Shown piece by piece: positions 16,402-25,617 of a stretch of 64,000 bases of DNA. Under the pieces are notes generated by a model. That model saw only the letters and a list, made by a program, of their open reading frames with translations, was not told the origin of the DNA and searched no databases. Made by a program: the position numbers and the translations under genes. Position 1 is the first letter of the stretch; every line of letters starts with the position of its first letter. The stretch is from Bradyrhizobium japonicum USDA 6 (lineage in GTDB: Bacteria; Pseudomonadota; Alphaproteobacteria; Rhizobiales; Xanthobacteraceae): assembly GCF_000284375.1 (NCBI RefSeq), contig NC_017249.1, positions 7,991,001 to 8,055,000 on the forward strand, given 5' to 3'.

Positions 16402-16761
16402 TTAGGGAGCTTCGGCTTTTTGCAGCTTGACGAGGTCGTCTGCGCCATCGTGAAGTAATTTCATGGTCATGGGCGCGTGGTTGTTGATCCATAATCGCAC
16501 GTATTGGCAGCACACGATTTTGAGCGAATCTCCTTTGGCGATGCCCGCTTGCAGGCGGATGATCTCGGCAGCGTGGAGCGGCCCCGCCTCGCTCCACCCC
16601 GTCAGCGGCAGAGCCAATCTCCAACCGACATCATGAGCTCGAGCGTGGGGGAGTTGTTCAGCACGCAAAGGGCAGTTCCGGATCGTCTTCGAGAGTTCTT
16701 CCAGGATGTTGAGGATTTCAGGGCCAGCCCATCCGGTTCGACTGCTCCTGAGCGCAATCAC
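16402..16761 (-). CDS. Hypothetical protein downstream of panC
   Basis: 119 residues, same strand as panB-panC, starting 13 bases after the panC stop. It contains 'ALPLTGWSEAGPLHAAEIIRL' and 'VRLWINNHAPMTMKLLHDG'; no family is recognised. The position makes it a possible last gene of the pan operon, but the reading frame could also be fortuitous. Confidence 0.35.
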   Translation of the reverse strand: MIALRSSRTGWAGPEILNILEELSKTIRNCPLRAEQLPHARAHDVGWRLALPLTGWSEAGPLHAAEIIRLQAGIAKGDSLKIVCCQYVRLWINNHAPMTMKLLHDGADDLVKLQKAEAP

Positions 16762-16773
16762 TTGCGGATCTCG

Positions 16774-17625
16774 CTACCATGGCGACCAGGACAGGACTAC
16801 ATTGTCGATCAACCGCGTGGAGCCGACGTACGCTGCGACACAGAGCACCGCCGGATAGCGCAGAGGGCTGTCAGCAATCCTTAGAGTCCCAGGGTCGACA
16901 AGCTCAAGGTACTGTAGTCGATCGACCCTTTCCAAATGCCTTCTTGCAAGCGCAATCAGCGTTGCGGCGTCGCGTTCCCCTGAGGCAAACTCATGCGCTG
17001 CGGCGAACAAGCCACGGCTGATCGCCAAGCTCCGATCACGTTCTTCCGGGCAGAGATAACGGTTGCGACTGCTCATTGCCAGCCCATCTGGCTCCCGCAC
17101 GGTTGGCACAGTGACAATCTCGATCGGAAGATTCAGATCAACCGTCATGCGGCGTATTACCGCGCATTGCTGAAAATCCTTCTGTCCAAAGTACGCGACG
17201 TCCGGCTGCACCATGTTGAATAGCTTGCAGACGACGGTCGCTACACCACGAAAATGTCCAGGCCTGAAAGCTCCGCAGAGCGGCTTTGCGAGTTCGCCCG
17301 ACTCGACAAAGCTCTCAAATTGAGCCGGATAGATCTCCTCTGCACTTGGCGCGAAGATGATGGAGACCCCGGCACTGCCGCATAACGCTTCATCGCGCGC
17401 GAAGTCGCGGGGGTACCTGCTGAGATCCTCATTTGGGCCGAACTGAGTGGGGTTGACGAAGATGCTAACGACAGTGACGTCGCAGTGTTCCCGGCTGGCC
17501 GAGATCAAGGCCAGGTGGCCGTCGTGCAAGTATCCCATCGTCGGAACGAATCCGATGCGCTTTTCGGCATTGCGAACGTCTGCAAGGGCGCGACGCAGCT
17601 CAGCCACCTTCGTAATTACTTTCAT
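16774..17625 (-). CDS. panC: Pantothenate synthetase
   Basis: 283 residues, the normal length for PanC, which joins pantoate and beta-alanine with ATP to make pantothenate in the cytosol. Visible motifs are the nucleotidyl-transferase HxGH-type 'MGYLHDGHLALI' (residues 30-41), 'FVNPTQFGPNEDLSRYPR' and the late 'MSSRNRYL' loop. It starts 4 bases after the panB stop, so the two are almost certainly one transcript. beta-Alanine would come from PanD, encoded 5.6 kb upstream inside the biotin operon. No defects seen. Confidence 0.97.
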   Translation of the reverse strand: MKVITKVAELRRALADVRNAEKRIGFVPTMGYLHDGHLALISASREHCDVTVVSIFVNPTQFGPNEDLSRYPRDFARDEALCGSAGVSIIFAPSAEEIYPAQFESFVESGELAKPLCGAFRPGHFRGVATVVCKLFNMVQPDVAYFGQKDFQQCAVIRRMTVDLNLPIEIVTVPTVREPDGLAMSSRNRYLCPEERDRSLAISRGLFAAAHEFASGERDAATLIALARRHLERVDRLQYLELVDPGTLRIADSPLRYPAVLCVAAYVGSTRLIDNVVLSWSPW

Positions 17626-17628
17626 TTC

Positions 17629-18507
17629 TTACCTTGAGGTTGAACTGGAGGGCACCCAGTTGGCGACGGCATGCCGAAGCTGATCAGGAAGCCGATAGCA
17701 CTCCTCTGAGCCCGGGAACGCCCCTTTGCGGATATCGGCAGCCCAGCGCGACAGCGCCTCCTGGAACAACTGGAATCCATTTGTATAGGCACGAACGAAT
17801 TTGGGGCGATGGCCTTCGGTTAGCCCCAAGACATCATGAAACACGAGCACTTGGCCCGAGCAATCGGCTCCTGCTCCGATCCCGATGGTGGGTATCGTGA
17901 GAGATTCGGTCGCTCGCGCCGCGAGCTCGGCAGGAATGCCCTCCAGGACAAGCGCGAAGCAACCGGCTTCCTGCAGACGGTGCGCGTCATCGAGCAACCG
18001 CAAGGCGGTATCTGTTGTCCTTCCCTGCACTTTGAATCCACCCATGACGTTGACGCTCTGCGGGGTCAGACCGAGATGTCCCATCACAGGAATGTCGCAA
18101 TCGACCAAGGCGCGTACCATCTCGATGCGTTTGGCACCACCCTCGAGTTTCACAGCATCGGCGCCACGCTGTAAAAAACCTCCTGCATTGCGAATCGTAT
18201 CCTCAGAACCGACATGAAAGCTGAGAAAGGGCATGTCGGCCACAAGCAAGGCATGAGGCCTCGTGCGCGCAACAGCCTCCAGGTGATGATTCATCATGGC
18301 CACGCTGACGGGCAGCGTGTTGTCGAATCCCAGGCAGACGTTTCCAACGCTATCGCCGACCAGGATGATATCGACAATGGGATCCGCGATGCGCGCCGCA
18401 ACCGCATCGTAGGCGGTGGTCATCACGACACGCCGTCCTTTATCCTTCCACTGCTGCAGTGCCGGAATCGTGACACGCTCTAGAGGCTGCTCTGAACTGT
18501 GGCTCAT
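17629..18507 (-). CDS. panB: 3-methyl-2-oxobutanoate hydroxymethyltransferase
   Basis: About 292 residues. PanB transfers a one-carbon unit from methylene-tetrahydrofolate to ketoisovalerate, giving ketopantoate. Key motifs are 'TAYDAVAARI', the metal- and substrate-binding 'ILVGDSVGNVCLG', 'KLEGGAKR', 'GHLGLTPQSV' and 'IGIGAGADCSGQVLV'. The ATG at 18507 ('MSHSSEQPLE') is preferred; an upstream in-frame start adds only six residues. First gene of the panB-panC pair. It lies on the island near panD, so the whole dedicated pantothenate branch except ketopantoate reductase is within the window. Confidence 0.97.
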   Translation of the reverse strand: MSHSSEQPLERVTIPALQQWKDKGRRVVMTTAYDAVAARIADPIVDIILVGDSVGNVCLGFDNTLPVSVAMMNHHLEAVARTRPHALLVADMPFLSFHVGSEDTIRNAGGFLQRGADAVKLEGGAKRIEMVRALVDCDIPVMGHLGLTPQSVNVMGGFKVQGRTTDTALRLLDDAHRLQEAGCFALVLEGIPAELAARATESLTIPTIGIGAGADCSGQVLVFHDVLGLTEGHRPKFVRAYTNGFQLFQEALSRWAADIRKGAFPGSEECYRLPDQLRHAVANWVPSSSTSR

Positions 18508-18874
18508 ATTGAATCCGCTCCGCACACACCGTCGGCGCTTCCTAGAGAACGCGGGAGAAACCTGTCAATGGCATGGAGGATGGAGATCCCAGTTGTCTAG
18601 AACTGGGGAACAGCGCAAAAACAGTCCAATGGTCGCGCAACCATGAGACAAGACCTTCCTCACCCATTTCACCACCCGATGGCTCGTCTTCACGTGCAGT
18701 TTCAGCGGCTATGCCAGCCGCGCCCTCAATCGAGGAGCGGCGCTCGCGACGAGCCACCATCTGCACGCGTTTCTGGGCTGATTGCAGTCTCTCCAAACGG
18801 TGACGGCGACCGAACCGAGCGCAGATGCGCGCAGTGGGGACTTCGTCTTTAGGGCACATCTCCGTGTCTGCCCG
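18508..18874. other. Gene-free stretch upstream of panB
   Basis: Should contain the panBC promoter. No BioR-type box or other recognisable operator was seen. Confidence 0.35.
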
Positions 18875-19084
18875 CTAGGGGGACTCGTGAGACTCCTGCT
18901 TCGGCGCCTGCGCACCGAGCAAAGCAAACGGATGGCAGGCCAGGAACGTCCAAAGGTGACAGGCCGCCGTAAGCGCAGCGAGAGTCGCGGTCGAGTAGAT
19001 GTCGTCGCGAACGCGCTCAGACCGCGCCAGCCTGCTGGCCCTGTAGGCCGTGAAGTCGATTATTTTTGCCGATGTTTCTGTCAC
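18875..19084 (-). CDS. Small protein of unknown function
   Basis: 69 residues starting 'MTETSAKIIDFTAYRASRLAR'. This N-terminal pattern recurs in small rhizobial proteins. A weakly hydrophobic middle ('TATLAALTAACHLWTFLA') might be membrane-associated. No function assigned. Confidence 0.55.
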   Translation of the reverse strand: MTETSAKIIDFTAYRASRLARSERVRDDIYSTATLAALTAACHLWTFLACHPFALLGAQAPKQESHESP

Positions 19085-19157
19085 TTGATTTCCACGTGCT
19101 CTAGAGGGCCACTCGAATTCTCTGACCAGGGCCGTACCGGCACAACTCAGTCCATTC

Positions 19158-19343
19158 CTAAGCCGCTCGAAGCCAACGAAGCCATTTCTGATCGGCCTCC
19201 CGCCGCGCCTTGAAGCGGTTGACGCATCTCTTCGAGCAAAGAGCCGTTCGCCAGCAGTAATGGCGGATCAGCCCAAACTTTCCGCCGCATATCGCGCAGC
19301 AAGTGGCTGAATGGTCGAGGGAATTACGGAAGCCAATGTGCAT
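19158..19343 (-). CDS. Small Cys-rich zinc-ribbon-like protein
   Basis: 61 residues with CxxC ('CCAICGGKFG') and a second cysteine pair ('ALCSKRC') about 16 residues later, followed by a basic tail ('FKARREADQKWLRWL'). The spacing suggests a four-cysteine zinc site. It resembles small zinc-finger proteins common in Bradyrhizobium. Function unknown; nucleic-acid binding is a guess. Confidence 0.6.
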   Translation of the reverse strand: MHIGFRNSLDHSATCCAICGGKFGLIRHYCWRTALCSKRCVNRFKARREADQKWLRWLRAA

Positions 19344-19752
19344 TCTCGCCTCCTGTCAGACATTTACCTAGGAAGCCCCGCTGCCCTCTGACCACAGCAC
19401 CACGCGCGCACCGAAGGTGCGGCCCGCCCGGCGGTCCGTCTTCCTGGTTGTTGCAGCCATCAAGAGCCTTGACTCTGATGTGCGGCTGCCTCGCGAAGCA
19501 GTACTTTCCGCAGATAGCCTCGCCGAGAATTTGGTCAAGATAATTGATTTCTCTATCGTGATTTACGCAATTCGCTCGACATTTCGGTCAAATGCTGCGC
19601 CTTGCATGACTAGCCCGCAGAATTACTGCGGCAGTTGGATCGGGAGCGCTTAAGTTGGGGCTGCATCCTCGTTGCACTATCAAAAGCAGCAATACGGGCA
19701 CTTTCCCTTCCAAGATCCTGTCACTGCAGACGATCGCACAGTCTCGTGCATC
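19344..19752. other. Gene-free stretch downstream of bioA
   Basis: No gene recognised. It would contain the end of the bio transcript, but no strong terminator hairpin was found. Confidence 0.35.
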
Positions 19753-21018
19753 TCACATCAGCAAGTCAGCAGCGTCGCGGATGGCAGTATAGATTTCATC
19801 AAGATCGGCCGCCGTAACGCAGTAAGGCGGCATCACGTAGATCGTGTTACCGAGTGGGCGTAACAGCAGATCCCGCGCTTGGAAGAAAGCCAAAAGCCTC
19901 GGACCGATGTCCGCCAGATAGCCAGCATCGCGCGTGTTGAGTTCAACCGCTGTGACTGTTCCTGTGCGCCGCACGTTTGCGAACCGTGAATCGAGGCGGA
20001 ACGGCGCGAGTGCCTGTTCTTGCATCCTCGCCAAGGATGCCAGCCGCCAGCGATACTCCTGATCCTGCCATAGGTCCAGATTAGCCTTGGCGGCGGCACA
20101 GGCCACTGGATTGGCCGTATATGAGCTCGAATGAAAAAACGTACGCGTGCGATCTTCAGAATAATGCGCATCGAAAATATCGGCACGACACAGTGTGACG
20201 GCGAGCGGCAGCGCCCCAGCCGTGAGGCCTTTCGAATAGCAAGCAATATCGGGCGTGACATCGGCCTGCTCACACGCAAACAAGGTACCCGTCCGGCCCC
20301 AGCCTGTCATGACCTCGTCCGCAATGAACAGGACGTCAAAGGCTTCGCAAATCCGCTTCATCTCTCTTAGCACCGAGGGCGAATACATCAGCATTCCACC
20401 GGCACCCAATATCAGGGGCTCCACGATAAAGGCTGCGGGATGTTCGTTTCGACACGCGTTTTCAAGCGCATCGAGAGCTCTTTGCTCACAATCTCTTGCC
20501 GGGAACGGAATCGAGGTCACCTCGAACATCAGCGCCCCGTAGGCCGCATTGAAGATGCCTCGGCTACCTACCGACATCGCCCCGATCGTGTCGCCATGGT
20601 ACGAGTGCTGCATCACCACAATTTTGGTTCGCTCTCTTCCGGTATTGCGCCAGTAGCCGAGCGCCATTTTCAGCGCGACTTCGACGCTGGTGGACCCGCT
20701 ATCGGAGAAGAACACATGTTCGAGCGCTGGGGAGGTGACCTTCAATAGTTCCGTCGCAACCTGCTCAGCCGGGTCGTGAGTGTATCCGGCGAAGATGACC
20801 TGGTTGAGCTTGCCTGCCTGTTCTCGGATCGCGTTCACGATGCATGGATGGCAATGGCCGTGGGTCACGACCCACCAGGAGGAGATTGCATCGATAAGGC
20901 GTCGGCCATCTTCGGTGTAGAGATAGGCCCCTTCTCCCCGGACCACCTTCGTCATGTCCCGCTGTAGAGCATGCTGCGTGAACGGATGCCAGATCGGCGA
21001 CCTCTTAGCTGTCTTCAT
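19753..21018 (-). CDS. bioA: Adenosylmethionine-8-amino-7-oxononanoate aminotransferase
   Basis: 421 residues, standard length. BioA transfers the amino group of S-adenosylmethionine to KAPA to give DAPA, with PLP in the cytosol. Visible features are 'IWHPFTQH', '[13 protein letters not shown]', '[13 protein letters not shown]', the PLP aspartate in '[15 protein letters not shown]', the PLP lysine in '[10 protein letters not shown]', and the C-terminal '[18 protein letters not shown]'. Its start overlaps the bioD stop by four bases (ATGA), so translation is probably coupled. It is the last gene of bioB-panD-bioF-bioD-bioA. A decayed second copy of its 3' end lies at 32.5-32.7 kb. Confidence 0.97.
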   Translation of the reverse strand: MKTAKRSPIWHPFTQHALQRDMTKVVRGEGAYLYTEDGRRLIDAISSWWVVTHGHCHPCIVNAIREQAGKLNQVIFAGYTHDPAEQVATELLKVTSPALEHVFFSDSGSTSVEVALKMALGYWRNTGRERTKIVVMQHSYHGDTIGAMSVGSRGIFNAAYGALMFEVTSIPFPARDCEQRALDALENACRNEHPAAFIVEPLILGAGGMLMYSPSVLREMKRICEAFDVLFIADEVMTGWGRTGTLFACEQADVTPDIACYSKGLTAGALPLAVTLCRADIFDAHYSEDRTRTFFHSSSYTANPVACAAAKANLDLWQDQEYRWRLASLARMQEQALAPFRLDSRFANVRRTGTVTAVELNTRDAGYLADIGPRLLAFFQARDLLLRPLGNTIYVMPPYCVTAADLDEIYTAIRDAADLLM

Positions 21019-21650
21019 AGGTTCAGGAAATCGCTGCTAACAAAGGAGTCTTTGAAAGCGGCCTGCAGCCTATCGTTTGTGAGGGGAACAAGCCACGGGA
21101 GCCGTCCCAACCAACGCACTCTCCCGATCTCGCAAACCGCGCTTTCAGTTTCGGCGTTTCTTTCGCCAATGAACGCAATCCCAAGGATTCGAATCTGACG
21201 CTTCCGCAGAGCCTCTATGGAGAGCAGGGAGTGATTGATTGTGCCCAGTCCCGTCCTTGCGCAAAGCACGACGGGAAGCTGCCAGCGCTCGAAGATGTCG
21301 ATGTAAAGCGTGCGCGCTGTCAGCGGCACCATGAGTCCGCCGGCGCCTTCGATCACGAGTCGCCGCTCGCCGCTGTCCGGCAGTCCAAGCGTCTCTGTAT
21401 CTATGCGAACGCCGTCGATCTCCGCTGAGTGATGGGGCGACGCGGGCGTCCGAAGTCGATAGAGCTCCGGGACAATCCGATCGGACGAGAGGCCACCGAG
21501 GCGGCGGATGCACTCGGAGTCGATCTCTTGTTCGAGTCCAGCCTGGACCGGCTTCCAGTAATTCGCGCCGAGAAGCCCGGCGAGCCCTGCGGAGAATACC
21601 GTTTTGCCGACCCCGGTGTCCGTACCAGTCACGACGATCCGTTTATTCAT
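21015..21650 (-). CDS. bioD: Dethiobiotin synthetase
   Basis: 211 residues. BioD closes the ureido ring of dethiobiotin from DAPA, CO2 and ATP. The P-loop '[15 protein letters not shown]' is at the N-terminus, followed by '[10 protein letters not shown]', the family '[10 protein letters not shown]' loop and '[18 protein letters not shown]'. It overlaps bioF and bioA by four bases each, typical of a tightly coupled operon. Confidence 0.97.
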   Translation of the reverse strand: MNKRIVVTGTDTGVGKTVFSAGLAGLLGANYWKPVQAGLEQEIDSECIRRLGGLSSDRIVPELYRLRTPASPHHSAEIDGVRIDTETLGLPDSGERRLVIEGAGGLMVPLTARTLYIDIFERWQLPVVLCARTGLGTINHSLLSIEALRKRQIRILGIAFIGERNAETESAVCEIGRVRWLGRLPWLVPLTNDRLQAAFKDSFVSSDFLNL

Positions 21651-22801
21651 CGAAACGAGCCCCTCGTCACCTCAACCAGCGCATCGAGCATCGCGCGCAC
21701 GTCCGCTTCGCCAACATTGAGTGTCAACGAAATTCGCAAGCGGGCGGTGCCTGCAGGGACGGTTGGCGGCCGAATTCCGCGGATATCGAAGCCGCGCGCC
21801 TGCAGAGCAGAGGCAAGTCGCATTGCATGAGCATTGTCACCTACGATGTAGGGCACGATCTGAGAGGTCGATGGTGTGCGCAAACCAAGCGAGGTGATCT
21901 GCCGATGCGCGAACGCAACGAGTTTGGCCAGCCGTTGCTGCCGCTCCGGCTCTTTCTGCAGGGTGAGGAGTGCCTCTCGAACGGCAACGGCCATCAATGG
22001 TGATGGGGCGGTGGCAAAAATAAACGGACGGCAGCGGTTGACCATGAAATCGCGCAAGATGCCGGAGGCCGTAACAAGTGCACCCGCCGCACCGAGCGCT
22101 TTGCCGCAGGTATGAACGACGATGAGATTTTCGCGCTTGTCATAAGGGGCCGTGAGCCCTCGTCCTTGATGCCCGTAAGCGCCTGTGGCATGTGCCTCGT
22201 CCACGATCAGAAACGCGTCTTGGCGATCGGCGATTGCCACTAGCTCTTCGAGTGGAGCGAAGTCGCCATCCATACTGTAGAGACTTTCGGCCACAATCCA
22301 CACGCGGCCGGCTCCACCTTTGTTTCGCCAGGCGCGAATTGCGTCTTCGACTGACTGGGGATCATTGTGCGCGTGAATTCGACACTCTGCGCGACCGGCC
22401 CGCGCCCCCTCGTGAATACTGGCGTGCACGAGCGAATCGAGAACGAGCAGATCGCCGCGCTGCGGGAGCGTTGTCAGGAGGGCAAAATTTGCGATGTAGC
22501 CGCCTCCAAAGAAAAGCGCTGCCTCCGCGCCAAAGAACTGAGCCGCTTCTGTTTCGAGCCGTTCATGCTCCTCGCAATTGCCGCGCAGAAGCCGCGACCC
22601 GCCGGCTCCAACCGGAGTGCCCGCCTCGAGCGCGGCGACCATCGCCTTTTTGATGCGCGAGGCGTTCCCGAGCGCCAGATAGTCGTTCGATGCGAAATCG
22701 ATCCCCACGCGCGGCTTGAGGCAGCGCAGCCGTTTATCTTCGTTCAAGGCATTCAACGCTGCGACGTAGGGACTAAGTCTTGCTGTCTGGATCGACCGCA
22801 T
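21647..22801 (-). CDS. bioF: 8-amino-7-oxononanoate synthase
   Basis: 384 residues. BioF condenses pimeloyl-thioester with L-alanine to KAPA using PLP. It shows the alpha-oxoamine synthase pattern: '[13 protein letters not shown]' near the N-terminus, '[10 protein letters not shown]', '[13 protein letters not shown]', '[13 protein letters not shown]' and the PLP lysine in '[13 protein letters not shown]'. It begins 76 bases after panD and overlaps bioD by four bases. Confidence 0.97.
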   Translation of the reverse strand: MRSIQTARLSPYVAALNALNEDKRLRCLKPRVGIDFASNDYLALGNASRIKKAMVAALEAGTPVGAGGSRLLRGNCEEHERLETEAAQFFGAEAALFFGGGYIANFALLTTLPQRGDLLVLDSLVHASIHEGARAGRAECRIHAHNDPQSVEDAIRAWRNKGGAGRVWIVAESLYSMDGDFAPLEELVAIADRQDAFLIVDEAHATGAYGHQGRGLTAPYDKRENLIVVHTCGKALGAAGALVTASGILRDFMVNRCRPFIFATAPSPLMAVAVREALLTLQKEPERQQRLAKLVAFAHRQITSLGLRTPSTSQIVPYIVGDNAHAMRLASALQARGFDIRGIRPPTVPAGTARLRISLTLNVGEADVRAMLDALVEVTRGSFR

Positions 22802-22877
22802 TCATCACTCCGAGGATCGCATCAAATCACGCAAAAGATGCGTTGGCCGTTTAAGAAGGAAGGATGGCCCGTTAGGT

Positions 22878-23231
22878 TCAACTTGCCAGGATGCGATTAT
22901 CTCGGTCCACACGCACAACGCGTGGCTTGAACTTCTTTGCTTCGGCCTCATCGAATGAGGCATATGCAACGATAATGATCTTGTCTCCGGGCATCACCAG
23001 TCGGGCAGCCGCACCGTTCAGGCTCATCGTACCAGACATCGGCGGCGCCTCGATCACGTAGGTGGCAAAGCGCGTCCCTGTTTCTACATTGTAGATTTCG
23101 ACGCGCTCGTTGATCACCATTCCTGCTGCCTCCAGGAGCGTACGATCTATCGAGATCGAGCCTTCATAGTGCAGATCAGCTTCGGTCACTGAGGCGCGAT
23201 GGATTTTGCCCTTCATCAAAGTTATCTGCAT
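22878..23231 (-). CDS. panD: Aspartate 1-decarboxylase
   Basis: 117 residues. PanD makes beta-alanine from aspartate and is activated by self-cleavage that creates a pyruvoyl group. The cleavage site Gly-Ser is in 'HYEGSISID' (about residues 21-29), and '[20 protein letters not shown]' is the other conserved block. It sits between bioB (49 bases upstream) and bioF (76 bases downstream) on the same strand, so a pantothenate gene rides inside the biotin operon. This would place beta-alanine supply under BioR control. Confidence 0.96.
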   Translation of the reverse strand: MQITLMKGKIHRASVTEADLHYEGSISIDRTLLEAAGMVINERVEIYNVETGTRFATYVIEAPPMSGTMSLNGAAARLVMPGDKIIIVAYASFDEAEAKKFKPRVVRVDRDNRILAS

Positions 23232-23280
23232 TTCTCACCTAGGCTGGTGTAGGGGCAACATATTGGGCGCGCTGCTTCCG

Positions 23281-24276
23281 TCAGGCGAGCCCGGACGTGA
23301 TGCCGAGCCGGGCCAGCAGATCCGCGTCGCGATCAACTTTCGGGTTATTGGTGGTCAAGAGCACGTCGCCGACGAAGATTGAATTTGCGCCGGCCAAGAA
23401 GCAAAGCGCCTGCAATTCATCGGTCATGTATTGCCGCCCGGCGGACAAGCGAACCACACTCCTCGGCATCATGACCCGCGCGGTCGCCAGCAGCCGGACC
23501 AGCGCGATCGGATCGGGAGGCTCCGCGGTGTCTTCCACCGGTACGCCCTCAATCTTGTTCCACAGGTTGATCGGCACGCTTTCGGGATAGTTGGGAAGAT
23601 TGGCGAGCAACACGAGCATACCTAGGCGGTCCTCGACGCGCTCGCCCATGCCGATAATCCCGCCGCAGCAGATCTTGATGCCGGCATCGCGCACATGCGC
23701 CAGCGTATCGATGCGGTCCTGGAGGCTGCGGGTGGTGATGATCTTGCTGTAAAACTCGGGCGATGTGTCGACGTTGTGATTGTAGAAGTCAAGGCCGGCC
23801 TCGGCGAGGCGCGCGGCATGCTTCGGTGTCAGCGTGCCGAGCGTGACACACGTTTCCATGCCGAGACCTTTGACCGCGTTGACCATGTCGCAGACGGAAT
23901 CAAGATCGCGATCTTTTGGCGTGCGCCAGGCCGCGGCCATGCAGAAGCGCGTAGCGCCGGCATCCTTCGCGCGCTGTGCGGTCGCAACCACATCGGCGCA
24001 ACGCATCAGACGGGTCGCTTTCAGGCCGGTCGCGTAATGCGCGCTTTGCGAGCAGTAGCCGCAGTCCTCCGGACAGCCGCCGGTCTTGATGCTGAGCAGG
24101 CTCGCAGTTTCGACGTGGTTTGGATCGAAGTTCTTGCGATGAGCGCGCTGCGCCTGAAGCATCAGGTCGGCAAAAGGAAGGTCGTAGAGCGCCTTAGCCT
24201 CTTCGACGTTCCAATGATTACGAACCTGCGCCCCGTTGCTAGCTTTCTTTCGTTGGACTTGCACAGCAGCATCCAT
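23281..24276 (-). CDS. bioB: Biotin synthase
   Basis: 331 residues. BioB is the radical-SAM enzyme that inserts sulfur into dethiobiotin. The CxxxCxxC cluster motif is '[16 protein letters not shown]', followed by 'RFCMAAAWR', 'ETCVTLGTL', '[12 protein letters not shown]' and '[10 protein letters not shown]', all typical. It is the first gene of the operon; its start lies near two BioR-type palindromes shared with the divergent bioR gene. Confidence 0.98.
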   Translation of the reverse strand: MDAAVQVQRKKASNGAQVRNHWNVEEAKALYDLPFADLMLQAQRAHRKNFDPNHVETASLLSIKTGGCPEDCGYCSQSAHYATGLKATRLMRCADVVATAQRAKDAGATRFCMAAAWRTPKDRDLDSVCDMVNAVKGLGMETCVTLGTLTPKHAARLAEAGLDFYNHNVDTSPEFYSKIITTRSLQDRIDTLAHVRDAGIKICCGGIIGMGERVEDRLGMLVLLANLPNYPESVPINLWNKIEGVPVEDTAEPPDPIALVRLLATARVMMPRSVVRLSAGRQYMTDELQALCFLAGANSIFVGDVLLTTNNPKVDRDADLLARLGITSGLA

Positions 24277-24293
24277 AACCCAATCTCGCTCAG

Positions 24294-24303
24294 TTGTAGA
24301 TAA
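24294..24303. promoter_or_regulatory. Putative BioR operator 1
   Basis: TTGTAGATAA matches the published BioR box TTATMKATAA at 9 of 10 positions. It lies 18 bases upstream of the bioB start, in the bioB-bioR intergenic region. Confidence 0.75.
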
Positions 24304-24312
24304 TCGCGTGAA

Positions 24313-24322
24313 TTATCTATAG
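24313..24322. promoter_or_regulatory. Putative BioR operator 2
   Basis: TTATCTATAG matches the BioR box at 9 of 10 positions and lies 19 bases from operator 1, centre to centre, about two helical turns. A weaker TAGATAA half-site (24381-24387) directly precedes the bioR start and may allow autoregulation. Confidence 0.75.
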
Positions 24323-24390
24323 TCATCGCCCTCGAAGAGATGCTAATCGAGCTGCCTCGCAAATGCACCGATTATTGCGGTAGATAATCT

Positions 24391-25026
24391 ATGATCACTG
24401 CTGACAACATGACGATGGTCGCGCGCATCGCGGACTCAATCGCTGAGCGCATTATCAGCGGCGCCTTAGCGCCAGGCGCACCACTCCGTCAGGATCACGT
24501 TGCACGAGAATTCAATTCCAGCCACGTCCCCGTGCGCGAGGCCTTTCGGCACCTGCAGGCACAACATCTTGTTGTCGCTGTGCCGCGTCGCGGTGTTCGG
24601 GTTGCCCCGCTCGATACCCGTTCAGTGAAGGAGATCGCCGAAATGCGCGCCGCGCTCGAGGTGGTGGCATTGCGCCATTCGGGGCCAAGACTGACAACAG
24701 CTCATTTGGCTCAAATCGAGCTCGCCCTAATCGAAGGAGACAATGCAAAGACGATCGAGGAGTTTGAGATGGCCAACCGCGCCTTTCACCAAGCCTTGGT
24801 CGCGCCGTGCGGAATGCCGCGTCTGCTCGCGAGCCTCGATGGATTGCAGCTTGCCAATTCTCGATTGGTGTTCGCGATGGCGCGATCGGTGGGCTGGCGA
24901 CCGCGCTCCAATCAAGATCACCGCCTGATTCTGCAAGCCCTGCGAACGCGCAACGTCGATCACGCCTGTAACCTGCTCACGCGGCACATTCAAACCATTG
25001 AGCGACTTGCCCTTCCGGCGTCCTGA
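24391..25026 (+). CDS. bioR: GntR-family biotin regulator BioR
   Basis: 211 residues of the FadR/VanR type of GntR regulators. The N-terminal winged helix has 'ALAPGAPLRQDHVAREFNSSH' and 'VPVREAFRHLQAQHL'; the C-terminal effector domain has 'EMRAALEVVALRH' and the terminal 'NQDHRLILQALRTRN' helix. BioR is the alphaproteobacterial repressor of biotin synthesis, and the divergent position against bioB with matching boxes between them supports the name. The start at 24391 follows the box-like half-site directly; a second ATG at 24409 is possible. Confidence 0.9.
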   Translation: MITADNMTMVARIADSIAERIISGALAPGAPLRQDHVAREFNSSHVPVREAFRHLQAQHLVVAVPRRGVRVAPLDTRSVKEIAEMRAALEVVALRHSGPRLTTAHLAQIELALIEGDNAKTIEEFEMANRAFHQALVAPCGMPRLLASLDGLQLANSRLVFAMARSVGWRPRSNQDHRLILQALRTRNVDHACNLLTRHIQTIERLALPAS

Positions 25027-25161
25027 GCAAATCTGGCAAGCTCCATTGCAGATCGCCGACGGTTGCAAGCGACGATCATGCGGCAAGCGACTAGCCTCAT
25101 TGCAACCGAATCTATTCCCAGATAGTTATGGCACCCGCTAGCGACATCTCCACGGACGGCC

Positions 25162-25479
25162 ATGATTCGTCACATCGTTTTCTTCAGCGCCAAGGACGAG
25201 GCGCATATCCACCAGATCATCGAAGGTCTTTCGCTTCTCAGCACGATACCGCATGCGCGCCGGCTTGAGGTTGCCCGTAACCGCAAGACCGATCAGCTCG
25301 GCAACGATATCGACATCGTGGTCTATGGTGAGTTCGACAGCGAGACAGAGCTCGCAGCGTACAAAGCGCACGATCTCTACCAGGAATCGATTAAACGGGT
25401 CCGACCGCTCCGCGAGCTGCGGTTCGCGGCCGACTACGATGTATCAACAGATACCCCTTTCGCCTCCACGGCAGGATGA
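25162..25479 (+). CDS. Dabb (stress-responsive alpha/beta barrel) domain protein
   Basis: 105 residues. 'MIRHIVFFSAKD', 'IDIVVYGEFDSETELAAYKAHDLYQESIKRVRPL' read in pieces match the dimeric alpha/beta-barrel Dabb domain along most of the length. Such proteins range from stress proteins to small cyclases; the substrate is unknown here. It lies between bioR and pabB on the same strand. Confidence 0.75.
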   Translation: MIRHIVFFSAKDEAHIHQIIEGLSLLSTIPHARRLEVARNRKTDQLGNDIDIVVYGEFDSETELAAYKAHDLYQESIKRVRPLRELRFAADYDVSTDTPFASTAG

Positions 25480-25617
25480 TCCTGGTGCTGTCGCAGCAAA
25501 AAGTCCGCCGCCGGCGTAACTTGGCAATGGGCCTCATGTTTCGGCCCAGCACAGATAAGAGTCATTCTCATCGGTGGGGCAACAGATGGAACGGCACTTT
25601 CACGACGTCAGCCGCCT

